39,462 nt of DNA, taken from NCBI GenBank assembly GCA_001603905.1, contig LVAE01000081.1:1-39462 (forward strand). The letters are read 5' to 3'. Shown piece by piece: positions 1 through 8,507 of this stretch. Under the pieces are notes generated by a model that saw nothing but the letters and a program-made list of their open reading frames with translations, had not been told where the DNA came from and made no database searches. Each line of letters opens with the position of its first letter. Within the stretch, counting starts at the first letter, position 1. Both the position numbers and the translations under genes were made by a program. Source of the DNA: Fibrobacterales bacterium Fibro_02. Lineage in GTDB: Bacteria; Fibrobacterota; Fibrobacteria; Fibrobacterales; Fibrobacteraceae.

Positions 1-99
1 ACCGGACTCATAACTCAATTTTATCCTAACTTTAAACTGTCCAACTTTTGGGGTTCGGTTCAATGCGGGGGATTTCCCTTTTATACAGGCAGTCGCAGG

Positions 100-1440
100 T
101 TATTTGCCCGTTGCAATCTTGCCGTAAAATTCCTTGACGTCTTCCCAGCGGTAATACGGGACGGCGGGGCAGTTCTTTACTGTTGCTGTATCGCATGTCA
201 CGGGCAGCTTTTGCTCGATTTCGTTGAGCATCACCTTCACAAGAATCGGGGCACCCTTCTTGCTGGACTTGTAGAATACGAGCTGTACGTTGGCGGCCAT
301 CGGGCTGATTTCGTAGTCGCGCCAAACCTTGTGCAGGTTTTCCATGTCGGCAGTTTCGATGCCGGTGTTCTGCGTGCCGTTTTCTAGCTGTAAAAGCACT
401 GCAAACGGGAAAATCACCGTATCGTGGCCGAAGCGGAGCGTCGCGGTGGTCTTTTTCGCGGGCTTTGCTGCTGTCTTTGCGGTTGCTGAGCTTGTCGAAG
501 CATCTGCTTTGGCGGTGTCAGCGGCGATTACTTTGTCTGCTTCGTCAAGAACGTTTTTCAAGAGCGGGCGAGCGTTGTCGAGCCCCTGCTTCTTGGCGAA
601 TGGATTGTTGCCGAGAACGCTGTACCACCAGGCGTTCTGTGCATGCCAGCGAGCGGCAAGGTCTTCTTCGGTCCACAGGTCATCAAAGCTGAATTCGATT
701 TCGGGGCTCCCTTGCAGGCTGTTGCCGATTTCGTAAATCTTGCTGAAAAGGTCGCCTGCGTCTACATTCTTCTGGATGTAGTTGGAATCGTTGAAAATCG
801 TGCGCATCATGCGAGTCGGATTCACGTGGCTGTAGAGTTTTTCGTTTTCTTTTTGCCATGCGGGTGTGTTCGATTCGCCGATGATTTTCCCGAAGTCGAG
901 CGGGCTGATGAAGCTCATCAGGTACTTGCCCGATTCCTGGTGAATTTCGACCTTGGGCTTTAGCGCATGCAGTTCTTCGAGGAATGCTGCCATGCTCACG
1001 ACGCAGCGTACGCTGGTGCTGGCGTAGGCTTCTACATAGGCGTCATTCTTGAAAACTTCAGGGAAGTTCTTGACCATGCGCTTTGCGATTCCCTGATGTT
1101 GGGCCACGCCGAGCTGGGTCAAGTCGCCTGCACGCGGGGCGGCGTATTCGTCCAGGAACTTGGCGCGTTCAAGCAAACTCTTGCCGAGGTCCGTGAGCTT
1201 GCCTGCGGAATCGGCTTTTGCGAGTGTATTGTACAGCGCGTGATAGTGGTCGGCCGGCTGGTGGAATCGGCTGCCGTGTCTGCCGTAGTGGCTCAGGTAA
1301 AACGGCTTGTAGCCGGCGGGAGCCTTGATGTACTTGGCCGTAGGAGTGGGGTAGGCGTAATAGTTGCTACCCATCTGGTGACGGTCTTGGGCGAAACCCG
1401 AAATCGCCACTGTGAGTATCAGCGCGAGAATTTTATTCAT
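100..1440 (-). CDS. Secreted histidine phosphatase, phytase/MINPP type
   Basis: Predicted exported phosphomonoesterase of histidine phosphatase branch 2, most like bacterial multiple inositol polyphosphate phosphatases that strip phosphates from phytate. A signal peptide covers residues 1-17 (MNKILALILTVAISGFA). The catalytic RHGSR motif is at residues 54-58 inside 'YLSHYGRHGSRFH', and the proton-donor HD motif is in 'LRFGHDTVIF' near residue 340. Length (446 aa) suits the family. A low-complexity Ala/Thr/Ser/Lys linker (about residues 304-336) lies just before the HD motif and is partly encoded by a sequence that resembles the core of a dispersed repeat (see findings). The gene stands alone, reading leftward. 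Family call is firm; the phytate substrate is inferred. Confidence 0.85.
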   Translation of the reverse strand: MNKILALILTVAISGFAQDRHQMGSNYYAYPTPTAKYIKAPAGYKPFYLSHYGRHGSRFHQPADHYHALYNTLAKADSAGKLTDLGKSLLERAKFLDEYAAPRAGDLTQLGVAQHQGIAKRMVKNFPEVFKNDAYVEAYASTSVRCVVSMAAFLEELHALKPKVEIHQESGKYLMSFISPLDFGKIIGESNTPAWQKENEKLYSHVNPTRMMRTIFNDSNYIQKNVDAGDLFSKIYEIGNSLQGSPEIEFSFDDLWTEEDLAARWHAQNAWWYSVLGNNPFAKKQGLDNARPLLKNVLDEADKVIAADTAKADASTSSATAKTAAKPAKKTTATLRFGHDTVIFPFAVLLQLENGTQNTGIETADMENLHKVWRDYEISPMAANVQLVFYKSSKKGAPILVKVMLNEIEQKLPVTCDTATVKNCPAVPYYRWEDVKEFYGKIATGK

Positions 1441-1450
1441 ATAAACCTCT

Positions 1451-1530
1451 ATGGATCCCGTCGGTCACTTCGTTCCCTCCAGGAAGACGTCAGTAGGAGA
1501 GTCATCCTCGACCAACGGGAGGGGATCCAG
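1451..1530. repeat. Dispersed palindromic repeat, degenerate
   Basis: Between the phosphatase start and hisI. GGATCCCGTCGGTC on the left is answered by GACCAACGGGAGGGGATCC on the right, giving an imperfect inverted repeat. A piece of the same sequence (TCCGTCGGTCAC) recurs at 1955-1970 in the hisI-glyS gap. Related GATCC/GATGAC-type elements occur at several other places in this window. Confidence 0.5.
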
Positions 1531-1575
1531 TGCGGATTCCTGTTTTTCCTCCGCTCCGCGGATGCCATACTCTTT

Positions 1576-1932
1576 TTATTTTCCGCAGTCTACTTTCTTA
1601 AAGAAGCAGCTGCGGGCTCCGGTGTGGCAAGCGACCTGCGGACCCTGCATGCGTACCTTGAAGAGCAATGCGTCGCTGTCGCAGTCGGCGGCCCATTCCA
1701 CGACGGTCATCACGTTTCCGCTGGTGTCGCCCTTGTGCCAGTATTCCTTGCGGCTACGGCTCCAGAACACCATCTCGCCGCATTCGTGCGTGCGGCGGAG
1801 GGCTTCCTCGTTCATCCAGGCCATCATGAGTACGTCGCCCTTGTCGGCGTCCTGCACAATTGCCGGCGCAAGCTTGACACCGTCTACTTCTACTTCGAAT
1901 TTGATTTCTTTTATAAGTTCGTCGAATTGCAT
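1576..1932 (-). CDS. hisI: Phosphoribosyl-AMP cyclohydrolase (HisI)
   Basis: Third step of histidine biosynthesis: hydrolytic opening of the purine ring of phosphoribosyl-AMP, in the cytoplasm. Family signatures are clear: '[17 protein letters not shown]' for substrate binding, the metal-binding Asp triad in '[10 protein letters not shown]', and the zinc cysteines in '[10 protein letters not shown]'. At 118 aa it is a monofunctional HisI without the HisE pyrophosphohydrolase domain. It is divergent from glyS. A TAAATTTT element ends 4 nt before the ATG, so its mRNA may be leaderless; no Shine-Dalgarno is visible. Confidence 0.93.
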   Translation of the reverse strand: MQFDELIKEIKFEVEVDGVKLAPAIVQDADKGDVLMMAWMNEEALRRTHECGEMVFWSRSRKEYWHKGDTSGNVMTVVEWAADCDSDALLFKVRMQGPQVACHTGARSCFFKKVDCGK

Positions 1933-1936
1933 AGTG

Positions 1937-1944
1937 AAAATTTA
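1937..1944 (-). promoter_or_regulatory. -7 promoter element of hisI (TAAATTTT)
   Basis: Matches the TAnnTTTG-type -7 element seen repeatedly here, with T for the last G. Four bases separate it from the hisI ATG, which places the expected transcription start on or next to the start codon. Confidence 0.45.
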
Positions 1945-1975
1945 GAAAAAAAAGATTCCGTCGGTCACATTTTAC

Positions 1976-1983
1976 TATCTTTG
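1976..1983 (+). promoter_or_regulatory. -7 promoter element of glyS (TATCTTTG)
   Basis: Exact TAnnTTTG, 75 bp before the glyS ATG. The predicted leader contains a hairpin, CCTACC paired with GGTAGG around 1999-2015. No clear -35/-33 partner was found. Confidence 0.5.
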
Positions 1984-2058
1984 CCACCGTCAGGGCCTAC
2001 CATCCAGGTAGGTTCCTAGTCCGGCACGCCAAAGCGCCTGCCGATAAAGGATTATAAA

Positions 2059-3471
2059 ATGGCAAAGAAAGTTCAGGATGCCCTCAAGGACATCATCTCC
2101 CTCTGCAAGCGCCGCGGTTTCATTTTCCCCGGCTCCGAAATTTACGATGGCCTCGCCAACACTTGGGACTACGGTCCGTATGGCGTGGAACTCAAGCGCA
2201 ACATCAAGAACCTCTGGTGGAAAAAGTTCGTGACCAGCCGCCAGGACGTGCTCGGTCTCGATAGCTCTATTCTCTTGAACCCCCGCGTTTGGAAGGCCTC
2301 CGGCCACGTGGGCAACTTCTCTGACCCGCTGGTCGACTGCCTCGCTTGCCACGAACGTTTCCGCGCCGACCAACTTTTGGAAGACAAGCTTGGCGAAGGC
2401 TGCTGCGCCGGCAAGAACTTTGACGAAGTCCACCAGATGATGATGGACAACAAGATCGAATGCCCGACCTGCGGCAAGACCGACTGGACCAAGCCCCGCG
2501 CATTCAACCTGATGTTCCAGACCGAAATCGGCGTGATCGAAGGCGAAGGCAACAAGGTTTACCTGCGTCCGGAAACGGCCCAGGGTATCTTCGTTGACTT
2601 CAAGAACATTGTCGATAACGTTCGCCCGCGCATCCCGTTCGGTGTCGGTCAGATCGGTAAGAGCTTCCGTAACGAAATCACTCCGGGTAATTTCATCTTC
2701 CGTACCCGCGAATTCGAACAGATGGAACTGGAATTCTTCTGCGAACCTGGTACCGAACTCGACTGGTACAACTTCTGGCGCAAGTACTGCTTCGACTGGT
2801 TGGTGAACGACCTGGGCGTGAACAAGGAAAAGCTTCGCCTCCGCGAACATGCCAAGGAAGAACTTTCTCACTACTCCAACGGCACCACCGACATCGAATA
2901 CGAATTCCCGTTCGGTTGGGGCGAACTCTGGGGTATCGCAAGCCGTACGAACTACGACCTGACGCAGCACCAGAACGAATCCAAGGTCAAGCAGGAATAC
3001 ATTGACCCGGTGCAGAACAAGCGCTATATTCCGTACGTTGTGGAACCGTCCCTCGGTGTGGAACGTCTGCTCCTCGTGCTCCTCTGCGACGCCTACGAAG
3101 TCGAAAAGCTCGAAAACGACGAACGTACCGTGCTCCATTTCGACCCGAAGATTGCTCCGGTGAAGGTCGCCGTGCTCCCGCTCGTGAAGAAGGGCCAGGT
3201 GAAGGCCAAGGCCGAAGAACTCTACCAGAAGCTCCTCAACCGTTGGAACGTGGAATACGACGAAACGCAGTCCATCGGTAAGCGCTACCGCCGTCAGGAC
3301 GAACTCGGCACGCCGTTCTGCGTGACTGTGGACTTCGACACGGTGGGCGAGGGTGAATCCGATCCGGCAAAGCTCGGCTACGTGACCGTCCGCGAACGCG
3401 ACTCCATGAAGCAGGAACTGGTGAAGATCGACGAACTCGAAGCTTACCTCTCCGCTAAGCTCGGCTGCTAA
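2059..3471 (+). CDS. glyS: Glycyl-tRNA synthetase, homodimeric (alpha2) type
   Basis: Charges tRNA-Gly. The start 'KRRGFIFPGSEIYDGLANTWDYG' region is characteristic of the single-chain class II GlyRS found in many bacteria and eukaryotes, not the alpha2beta2 enzyme. Zinc-site cysteine pairs are visible near residues 94-97 (CLAC) and 135-138 (CPTC). Class II motif 2 lies around residues 203-225 ('FRNEITPG...REFEQMELEFF'), motif 3 near 328 ('PSLGVERLLL'), and the C-terminal anticodon-binding domain follows. 470 aa is normal for this type. Preceded by its own promoter-like element and followed by a terminator. Confidence 0.96.
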   Translation: MAKKVQDALKDIISLCKRRGFIFPGSEIYDGLANTWDYGPYGVELKRNIKNLWWKKFVTSRQDVLGLDSSILLNPRVWKASGHVGNFSDPLVDCLACHERFRADQLLEDKLGEGCCAGKNFDEVHQMMMDNKIECPTCGKTDWTKPRAFNLMFQTEIGVIEGEGNKVYLRPETAQGIFVDFKNIVDNVRPRIPFGVGQIGKSFRNEITPGNFIFRTREFEQMELEFFCEPGTELDWYNFWRKYCFDWLVNDLGVNKEKLRLREHAKEELSHYSNGTTDIEYEFPFGWGELWGIASRTNYDLTQHQNESKVKQEYIDPVQNKRYIPYVVEPSLGVERLLLVLLCDAYEVEKLENDERTVLHFDPKIAPVKVAVLPLVKKGQVKAKAEELYQKLLNRWNVEYDETQSIGKRYRRQDELGTPFCVTVDFDTVGEGESDPAKLGYVTVRERDSMKQELVKIDELEAYLSAKLGC

Positions 3472-3481
3472 ATAGGTATGA

Positions 3482-3597
3482 GCGCGGGCTTACGCCCTTT
3501 GAGGTGTGGGCTCGCTCCCTTTACAAGGTCGCTTTGAGTTTCAGAGGGAGCTGCAAGCGACCGACCTCATGCCCCACAACCTCATTCCTCAAAAGGG
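3482..3597. repeat. Imperfect long inverted repeat between glyS and the FISUMP gene
   Basis: The left arm (GCCCTTTGAGGTGTGGG...) reappears reverse-complemented on the right (CCCCACAACCTCATTCC, then TCAAAAGGGC). An inner stem pairs GGTCGCTT (near 3527) with AAGCGACC (near 3555). It looks like a degenerate dispersed palindromic element, not a gene. Confidence 0.45.
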
Positions 3598-3620
3598 CCC
3601 GGAAACGGGTTCTTTTTTTT
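3591..3620 (+). terminator. Intrinsic terminator of glyS
   Basis: GGGCCCG - GAAA - CGGGTTC stem-loop (two G.U pairs) flanked by AAAA on the left and a T-run on the right. The GNRA-like GAAA loop and U-tract are typical. Confidence 0.75.
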
Positions 3621-3714
3621 GTTCCTTTATATAAATTTTTATGTATATTAAAGTTGTGCGCCTTGTTTTGCGACATATTGCCTTATGGTTTTCTAAAAGT
3701 TTCTAGGAGGAAAC

Positions 3715-5016
3715 ATGAAAAAAAATCTAGTGTTGTTTGCGTGTGTGGCAGGCCTTGTGGCCTGTACGGAGCATGATCCTGAATCCGCTGACCTGTTCGG
3801 GAATGATCCGGTCTCGATCAAATTGACCGACGGAAAGTTCAAGGACAAGCGCGATGGAAATGAGTATTCTGTGGTCAAGGTCGGCAATCAGCTTTGGATG
3901 GCGGAAAACCTGCGCTACGCCGATAGTTCCAAGACGAAGAATCTGAAGGGCAATATCTGGTGCTACGAGAATTCCAAGGACAGCTGCGAAAAGTATGGCC
4001 CGCTGTATAGTTGGACGGCCGTGTTGAATCTTGAGTCGAAGTACGCCTCTTCGGAAGCATCTTCGAATTATAGTTACCATCAGAACGATTTCCAGGGAAT
4101 TTGCCCCGAAAACTGGCGTGTACCTTCGGTGGATGATTGGAATAAACTAAAGTCGTATTTTGAGTCAATCAGCGGTGCCGAGCTGGTCGGTACAGGCATG
4201 AAGGCGGTAGATGGCTGGGAACGCGCTGATTCTGCGGCCAAGGCGCTCAATCGTTTCGGTTTTTATGCTCTTCCGGCGGGCCGTAAAAATAGCGAAGACG
4301 GCAGCTTTATGAGTTCGGGGAAGTACGCCTACTTCTGGTCGAGTACGCAGATTGACGATGCGACGAGCTACGGCTGGACTCTCCGTTACGACAGAGATTA
4401 TCTCGAAAGGGGAGAGTATTATAAGGATCACGGGATGTCGCTCCGCTGCGTTTTGTCGGTCAATTATTCCGATGCGAAAATATCGGGTGACCTAGATTCT
4501 TCTTACCTCGATAAGATTCCGTTTGATTATGGCGAGCTGGAATACGAGGGCCATACTTACAAGACCATCAATATCGATGCGCAGACCTGGATGGCCGAAA
4601 ACATGGCCTACAAGACGGATGGCAGCTGGTGTTACAACGACGATGAAAAGAATTGCGACAAGTACGGCCGTCTGTATTCCTTTGATGCCGCAAAGACTGT
4701 TTGTCCCGAAGGCTGGCGTCTTCCGACAGAGGTGGAATTTGAAGGCCTTGCGGATTTCGTCCGTATTGGCAAGATGCTCCGTACCCGCGAAGGCTGGTCC
4801 GATAAGGGCGAGGCTGGCATGAACCTGTGGGGCTTCAACGCCTTGCCGGCTGGTGGCCGCGATGCGGGAGATTTCTTTGATTTGACCTTGAGTTCGTATA
4901 TGTGGAGCGATAATCAGTCGGTTCTTCTGTTGCGCTATTATGACGATGCTATCAGTGTCGAGCCGAAGGAATCGAAGAGTGCGTTCTCGGTTAGGTGCAT
5001 CAAGGAAAAAGAATAA
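3715..5016 (+). CDS. Lipoprotein with two FISUMP domains
   Basis: Surface or periplasmic lipoprotein of unknown function in the family named for F. succinogenes. A signal peptide with lipobox LVAC ends at Cys18. Two copies of the FISUMP domain follow, at about residues 43-245 and 275-430. Each has the same landmarks: 'W(M)AENLRY/WMAENMAY', then 'WCYENSKDSCEKYGPLYSW' or 'WCYNDDEKNCDKYGRLYSF', then 'CPENWRVPSVDDW' or 'CPEGWRLPTEVEF', a 'WSS/WSD' segment, and a closing 'LRCV/VRCI'. The start is fixed by a strong AGGAGG at 3705-3710. Family recognition is strong; the biological role is unknown. Confidence 0.9.
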   Translation: MKKNLVLFACVAGLVACTEHDPESADLFGNDPVSIKLTDGKFKDKRDGNEYSVVKVGNQLWMAENLRYADSSKTKNLKGNIWCYENSKDSCEKYGPLYSWTAVLNLESKYASSEASSNYSYHQNDFQGICPENWRVPSVDDWNKLKSYFESISGAELVGTGMKAVDGWERADSAAKALNRFGFYALPAGRKNSEDGSFMSSGKYAYFWSSTQIDDATSYGWTLRYDRDYLERGEYYKDHGMSLRCVLSVNYSDAKISGDLDSSYLDKIPFDYGELEYEGHTYKTINIDAQTWMAENMAYKTDGSWCYNDDEKNCDKYGRLYSFDAAKTVCPEGWRLPTEVEFEGLADFVRIGKMLRTREGWSDKGEAGMNLWGFNALPAGGRDAGDFFDLTLSSYMWSDNQSVLLLRYYDDAISVEPKESKSAFSVRCIKEKE

Positions 5017-5059
5017 TTGAAAGTTTTCTTGGAGCTTCAAAGAGGCGACCGGGATTCAT

Positions 5060-5094
5060 AAAAAAGAGGCGGACCCTTTCAGGTTCGCCTTTTA
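5060..5094. terminator. Bidirectional intrinsic terminator between the FISUMP gene and argH
   Basis: GGCGGACC (5068-5075), loop CTTTCA, GGTTCGCC (5082-5089), with A-rich sequence on the left and TTTT on the right. It can stop both of the convergent genes. Confidence 0.75.
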
Positions 5095-5095
5095 T

Positions 5096-5170
5096 AGATC
5101 CCCTCCTTCGCGGAGCTCAGTCAGGGATGACATGAAATGCGCGGGCTCAGTCGAGGATGACGTGGGGGAG
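5096..5170. repeat. Dispersed GATCC/GATGAC repeat
   Basis: GATCCCCTCC..., then AGGGATGACA and GAGGATGACG. This is the same vocabulary as the palindromic elements at 1451, 29245, 34637, 36658, 37427 and 37767. It lies just downstream of argH. Confidence 0.5.
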
Positions 5171-5172
5171 AA

Positions 5173-6606
5173 TTACTTCTTGAATTTCTTCAGGATAGCT
5201 TCTGCCTTGCCGAACTGCTGCTTTACAGACTTCGGGCCCGTGCCGCCTTCGATGTTACGGCGGGATACGCTGTATTCAAACGTGAGCGTCTTCTTCATCT
5301 GTTTTACGTTCGGGACGCCGGCGGCTTCCCAGGCCTCGTCGCTAAGGTCCGTGAATTCGAGGCCTTGGCGGGCGGCTTCGCCGACCAGGCTACCGACCAC
5401 GTGGTGGGCGTCGCGGAACGGCACGCCGGATTCGACCAGCAAGTCTGCGAGGTCGGTAGCCAGCAGCGCCGGCAGCATCTTCGCATGCATCTTGTCGAAA
5501 TTGAAACGTGCACTTTCCAAGGCTTCCTTCATCACGCGGAGAATCACCTTCACGTTATGGACGGAGTCGAAAACCGGTTCCTTGTCTTCTTGCAGGTCGC
5601 GGCTATAGCTGAGCGGAGCTCCCTTCACCAGAGTGTAGAGAGCGCTGAAGTTACCGAGCATGCGGCCGGACTTTCCGCGGATGAGCTCCATGGAATCCGG
5701 ATTCTTCTTCTGCGGCATCATCGAGGAACCACTAGAGAATGCGTCGTGCAGGGTGAGGTAGCCAAATTCGCTGGTACTCCAGTTCACGAAATCTTCGGCG
5801 TAGCGGCTCATGGTGTTCGCGATAATGGCGAGGTCGGCTTCGAATTCCAGCATCATGTCGCGATGGCTTACCGCGTCGATGCTGTTCGGGCTCACGCCGT
5901 TAAAACCCAGTTCCTTTGCAACGAGGGCGCGGTGATACGGAAACGCGGAACCGGCCATGGCGCCGCTACCGAGCGGGAGTTCGCTGTGCAGTTCCAGGAA
6001 ATTGTCGAGGCGCTTCACGTCGCGGCTCACGGCGAAGAACATGCTCATCAGGTAATGGCTAAAGTAGATGGGCTGTGCCTGCTGCAGGTGCGTGTAGCCC
6101 GGCATCATCTTGCCGAAGTATTTCTTCGCGAGGTCGAGCACCGTTTCCATCAAAGAAACTTCGAGGGCGCGGATTTCGGCGGCGCGGTGACGCATGTAGA
6201 GCTTGAAGTCCGTGCAGACCTGGTCATTACGGCTACGGCCCGTGTGAATCTTCTTGCCGAGGGCACCGATGCGTTCGGTGAGCACGCGTTCCACGGCCAT
6301 GTGGATGTCTTCGTCAGATTCCTTCCACAGGTTCTTGCCGGCCTTGTAGTCCTTGAGGATGCTGGCCAGACCATCGCAAATCTTCTTGTAGTCGGCCTTG
6401 CTGAGCACGCCAGATTCCACCAGGCCCTTGCCGTGGCCGATGCTGCCTTCGATGTCTTCTTCGATGAGTTCGGCGTCGAATTGCAGGCTGAAGCTCAGGT
6501 CCACCATGCTCTGTGCCATGCCGCTAGCAAAACGGCCGGTCCACATGTTGGTCTGGGTGCCCTTCTTGGCTGAATTTTCCGATTTCTTTGCGCTAGTCTT
6601 TGCCAT
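5173..6606 (-). CDS. argH: Argininosuccinate lyase
   Basis: Last step of arginine biosynthesis: argininosuccinate to arginine plus fumarate. The fumarase/aspartase superfamily signature 'GSSMMPQKKNPD' is at about residues 290-301; 'HTGRSRNDQ' and 'GYTHLQQAQP' are also present. The family's usual N-terminus (MWxGRFA) begins at residue 21. The gene adds a 20-residue Lys/Ser/Thr-rich extension, and this longer start is supported by GAGG 7 nt upstream of the ATG at 6606. It lies 33 bp behind the leftward arm of the aryl polyene cluster and may be co-transcribed with it. Confidence 0.95.
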   Translation of the reverse strand: MAKTSAKKSENSAKKGTQTNMWTGRFASGMAQSMVDLSFSLQFDAELIEEDIEGSIGHGKGLVESGVLSKADYKKICDGLASILKDYKAGKNLWKESDEDIHMAVERVLTERIGALGKKIHTGRSRNDQVCTDFKLYMRHRAAEIRALEVSLMETVLDLAKKYFGKMMPGYTHLQQAQPIYFSHYLMSMFFAVSRDVKRLDNFLELHSELPLGSGAMAGSAFPYHRALVAKELGFNGVSPNSIDAVSHRDMMLEFEADLAIIANTMSRYAEDFVNWSTSEFGYLTLHDAFSSGSSMMPQKKNPDSMELIRGKSGRMLGNFSALYTLVKGAPLSYSRDLQEDKEPVFDSVHNVKVILRVMKEALESARFNFDKMHAKMLPALLATDLADLLVESGVPFRDAHHVVGSLVGEAARQGLEFTDLSDEAWEAAGVPNVKQMKKTLTFEYSVSRRNIEGGTGPKSVKQQFGKAEAILKKFKK

Positions 6607-6639
6607 GTTTTGCCTCGTTAGATTTTAGGGAATGACAAC

Positions 6640-7083
6640 CTAGAAGTTCTGGTCGTCCTGAATCATGGGAGCCTGCTGCACAGGAGCCTGTTGCATGGGG
6701 GCTTGCTGCATTTGCGGATTGTTCTGGGCTTGAGCGGCGTTCAGCTGCATACAGTTGATCAGGTTCGTCCTTGTCTTGCCCATGACAAAGCAAGTGGTCT
6801 TGCGTTCGCTGTCCTTGACGAACTTGGTCTTGGCGACAAGCTGGCCGTTGACGACGAAATCAAAGGTTCCGTGCTTCATGCCGGCATGGCAGGAACCCAT
6901 GGCATCGACGCGCTGGCCGAAGTCATCGATAAAATGCCACTGAGCATTCTTGACATGCAGGCCGACGCAGTTGAACGGCGAGTTCTGCTGTTCCAATGTT
7001 TGAGCGCGGCTGTAGTTGCCACCGCAAGCGGTGAGAACGGCGGCGATGCTGCCCAGGGCGAGAATCAGGGAAATTTTTTTCAT
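6640..7083 (-). CDS. Small lipoprotein with Gln/Pro/Met-rich tail
   Basis: Not a family I recognise. Signal peptide with lipobox LTAC (Cys20), a mature domain with four cysteines (FNCVGL, GSCHAG, TTCFVM, INCMQL) that could form disulfides, then a low-complexity tail in which QQAP is repeated (MQQAPMQQAPVQQAPM). The ATG overlaps the last 4 bases of the preceding acyltransferase gene, so the two are translationally coupled and the protein is probably exported as part of the pigment operon. Its C-terminal repeat is a likely site of length variation. Confidence 0.75.
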   Translation of the reverse strand: MKKISLILALGSIAAVLTACGGNYSRAQTLEQQNSPFNCVGLHVKNAQWHFIDDFGQRVDAMGSCHAGMKHGTFDFVVNGQLVAKTKFVKDSERKTTCFVMGKTRTNLINCMQLNAAQAQNNPQMQQAPMQQAPVQQAPMIQDDQNF

Positions 7084-7871
7084 TGTGTTACCTTTTCGTT
7101 TTGATGTTCTTTCTCTAAAACTTCTTTCATCTTGTCGGTGAGCAGGATGGCGCTCTTCGACATCGGCATATCCTTGTAGGGGGCAACCGGGATGCTCGGC
7201 AAGACCTTGAGATTGTACATGTAGCGTTCGGTCGGGTGGAACTGCAGCATCTTGTCGTGCTTGCGGAGCCCGATTTTTTCGTTACCGCCAAAGTAAATCG
7301 GTACGACGTCCGCTTCGGCAAAAAGGGCGAAGCGTGCGGCCCCTTTCTTGAATTGCCAGGGTTCGCCCGGCTTGGAGCGTGTGCCTTCGGGGAAGATGAT
7401 GAGGTTGTTGCCGTCTTCGATCATCGACTTCTTGGCGCGTTCCAGCTGTTCTTCGAAGGGAATGCTGTTCGGAATGTAGAGGTTCCGGATGATAGCCGAA
7501 ATGCAGGCGTTCTGGACAAGGGCTCCCTTGACGATGCAGTTCGAGTTCGGAATGAGCGAGAAGAGGATCACCACGTCCAGGAGCGAGGGGTGGTTCGCGA
7601 TGACGACCTTTCCCTTGATTCCTTTCAGCAGTTCGCGGTTCTCGACGCTGAGGCGCATGGCCCCGGTGACTTCGATATACTTGACGAAAAACCTGAAGAA
7701 CAGGTTTACGAATCGGCGCGAAATCATGTTGAAGCGTTTTTCCGAAAAACCCGCGAGCACGTGGAACAGGGGAAATAGCGATGTCCCGAGGATCAGGCTG
7801 CTGATTCCGAAGACCGCAAACGAGGATAGCTTCGAAAGCAGCCGTCGGATGTACTTGATGCGGCGAAGCAT
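7080..7871 (-). CDS. 1-acylglycerol-3-phosphate acyltransferase-like (PlsC family)
   Basis: Membrane-associated acyltransferase. The catalytic NHPSLLD (NHxxxxD) is at about residues 91-97 and the phosphate-binding FPEGTRS near 160-166. An N-terminal hydrophobic segment (about residues 17-38) should anchor it. Aryl polyene clusters of Proteobacteria regularly carry such acyltransferases, thought to help build the lipid anchor of the pigment. It is coupled to its neighbours on both sides: TAATG 1-base overlap upstream, ATGA downstream. Family certain, exact acceptor unknown. Confidence 0.88.
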   Translation of the reverse strand: MLRRIKYIRRLLSKLSSFAVFGISSLILGTSLFPLFHVLAGFSEKRFNMISRRFVNLFFRFFVKYIEVTGAMRLSVENRELLKGIKGKVVIANHPSLLDVVILFSLIPNSNCIVKGALVQNACISAIIRNLYIPNSIPFEEQLERAKKSMIEDGNNLIIFPEGTRSKPGEPWQFKKGAARFALFAEADVVPIYFGGNEKIGLRKHDKMLQFHPTERYMYNLKVLPSIPVAPYKDMPMSKSAILLTDKMKEVLEKEHQNEKVTQ

Positions 7872-8494
7872 TAGCCTAACCTCTGCTTAATGAAGGCGAT
7901 GGCCTCTTCGGCCGCTGTCTCGAAATAACCTTCGAGTGGAGTCTCGTCGAGTTCGCGGCCACCCTTACTAGCGTCGGTAGTCAGGCGGAGTGCCAGGGCG
8001 CATACGGCGTTCGGGTACGGCGTTCCCGCCACGGGGGCGTAGGTCTCGGGAATCTTTTCGTCGGCGAATATAAAGACGCGTTCCGTTTCGGAACCCGCCT
8101 TAAGGGCGGCGACGCAGTCCTTGAGGCCTTCGCGGAAAGCAGCCTTCCCGGAGAATACAGCCGAATAACCGGCGGTATTCTTTTCGAGAATCGTTGCGTT
8201 CGCGATCGACGCGTTGAAGACGGAGAGGCTGAAGTGCGCAGGCGAGACGTTCCCGGTATCGAGCAGAGCCTGTGAAATTTTAAGCTGCTGCGAAATTTCA
8301 CCGTACTGCGAGGCGAAGGTCACCTTGCAAGGGGATTGGTCCTTGCTGATGGCGGCATTCACGTAGACAACCATCTTCGACAGCTGGCTCAAGCGTCTGC
8401 GCGTAAGCATCGGCACGAACTTCACGTCGGGGAGCGGTTGTTCTTCGCTCGGGATAAAGTACTCGGCACGTTCAATATAAATCATTGTTCCCAT
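7871..8494 (-). CDS. Ketosynthase-like protein (beta-ketoacyl synthase N-terminal domain 2 type)
   Basis: About 207 aa. Resembles the short ketoacyl-synt_2 proteins of aryl polyene clusters, seen in 'SLSVFNASIANATILEKN', 'GYSAVFSGKAAF' and 'RVFIFADEKIPETYAP'. No active-site Cys in a TACSS-type context is present, so it should not condense by itself; it may be an accessory or chain-length partner. The open frame extends to 8551, but the ATG at 8494 is preceded by AAGGTGGG and lies just after the methyltransferase stop, so I prefer it (8485 is also possible). Coupled to the PlsC gene by TAATG. Confidence 0.75.
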   Translation of the reverse strand: MGTMIYIERAEYFIPSEEQPLPDVKFVPMLTRRRLSQLSKMVVYVNAAISKDQSPCKVTFASQYGEISQQLKISQALLDTGNVSPAHFSLSVFNASIANATILEKNTAGYSAVFSGKAAFREGLKDCVAALKAGSETERVFIFADEKIPETYAPVAGTPYPNAVCALALRLTTDASKGGRELDETPLEGYFETAAEEAIAFIKQRLG

Positions 8495-8507
8495 TCCCAC
8501 CTTACGA

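Noticed and set aside
967..2019. 350-codon plus-strand frame spanning the phosphatase start and hisI
   Set aside because: Overlaps two well-supported genes on the other strand and has no motif.
1990..3138. 382-codon minus-strand frame
   Set aside because: Antisense to glyS, with shadow-like composition (Val/Phe/His rich) and no family signature.
5365..6573. 402-codon plus-strand frame
   Set aside because: Antisense to argH, which has full catalytic signatures.
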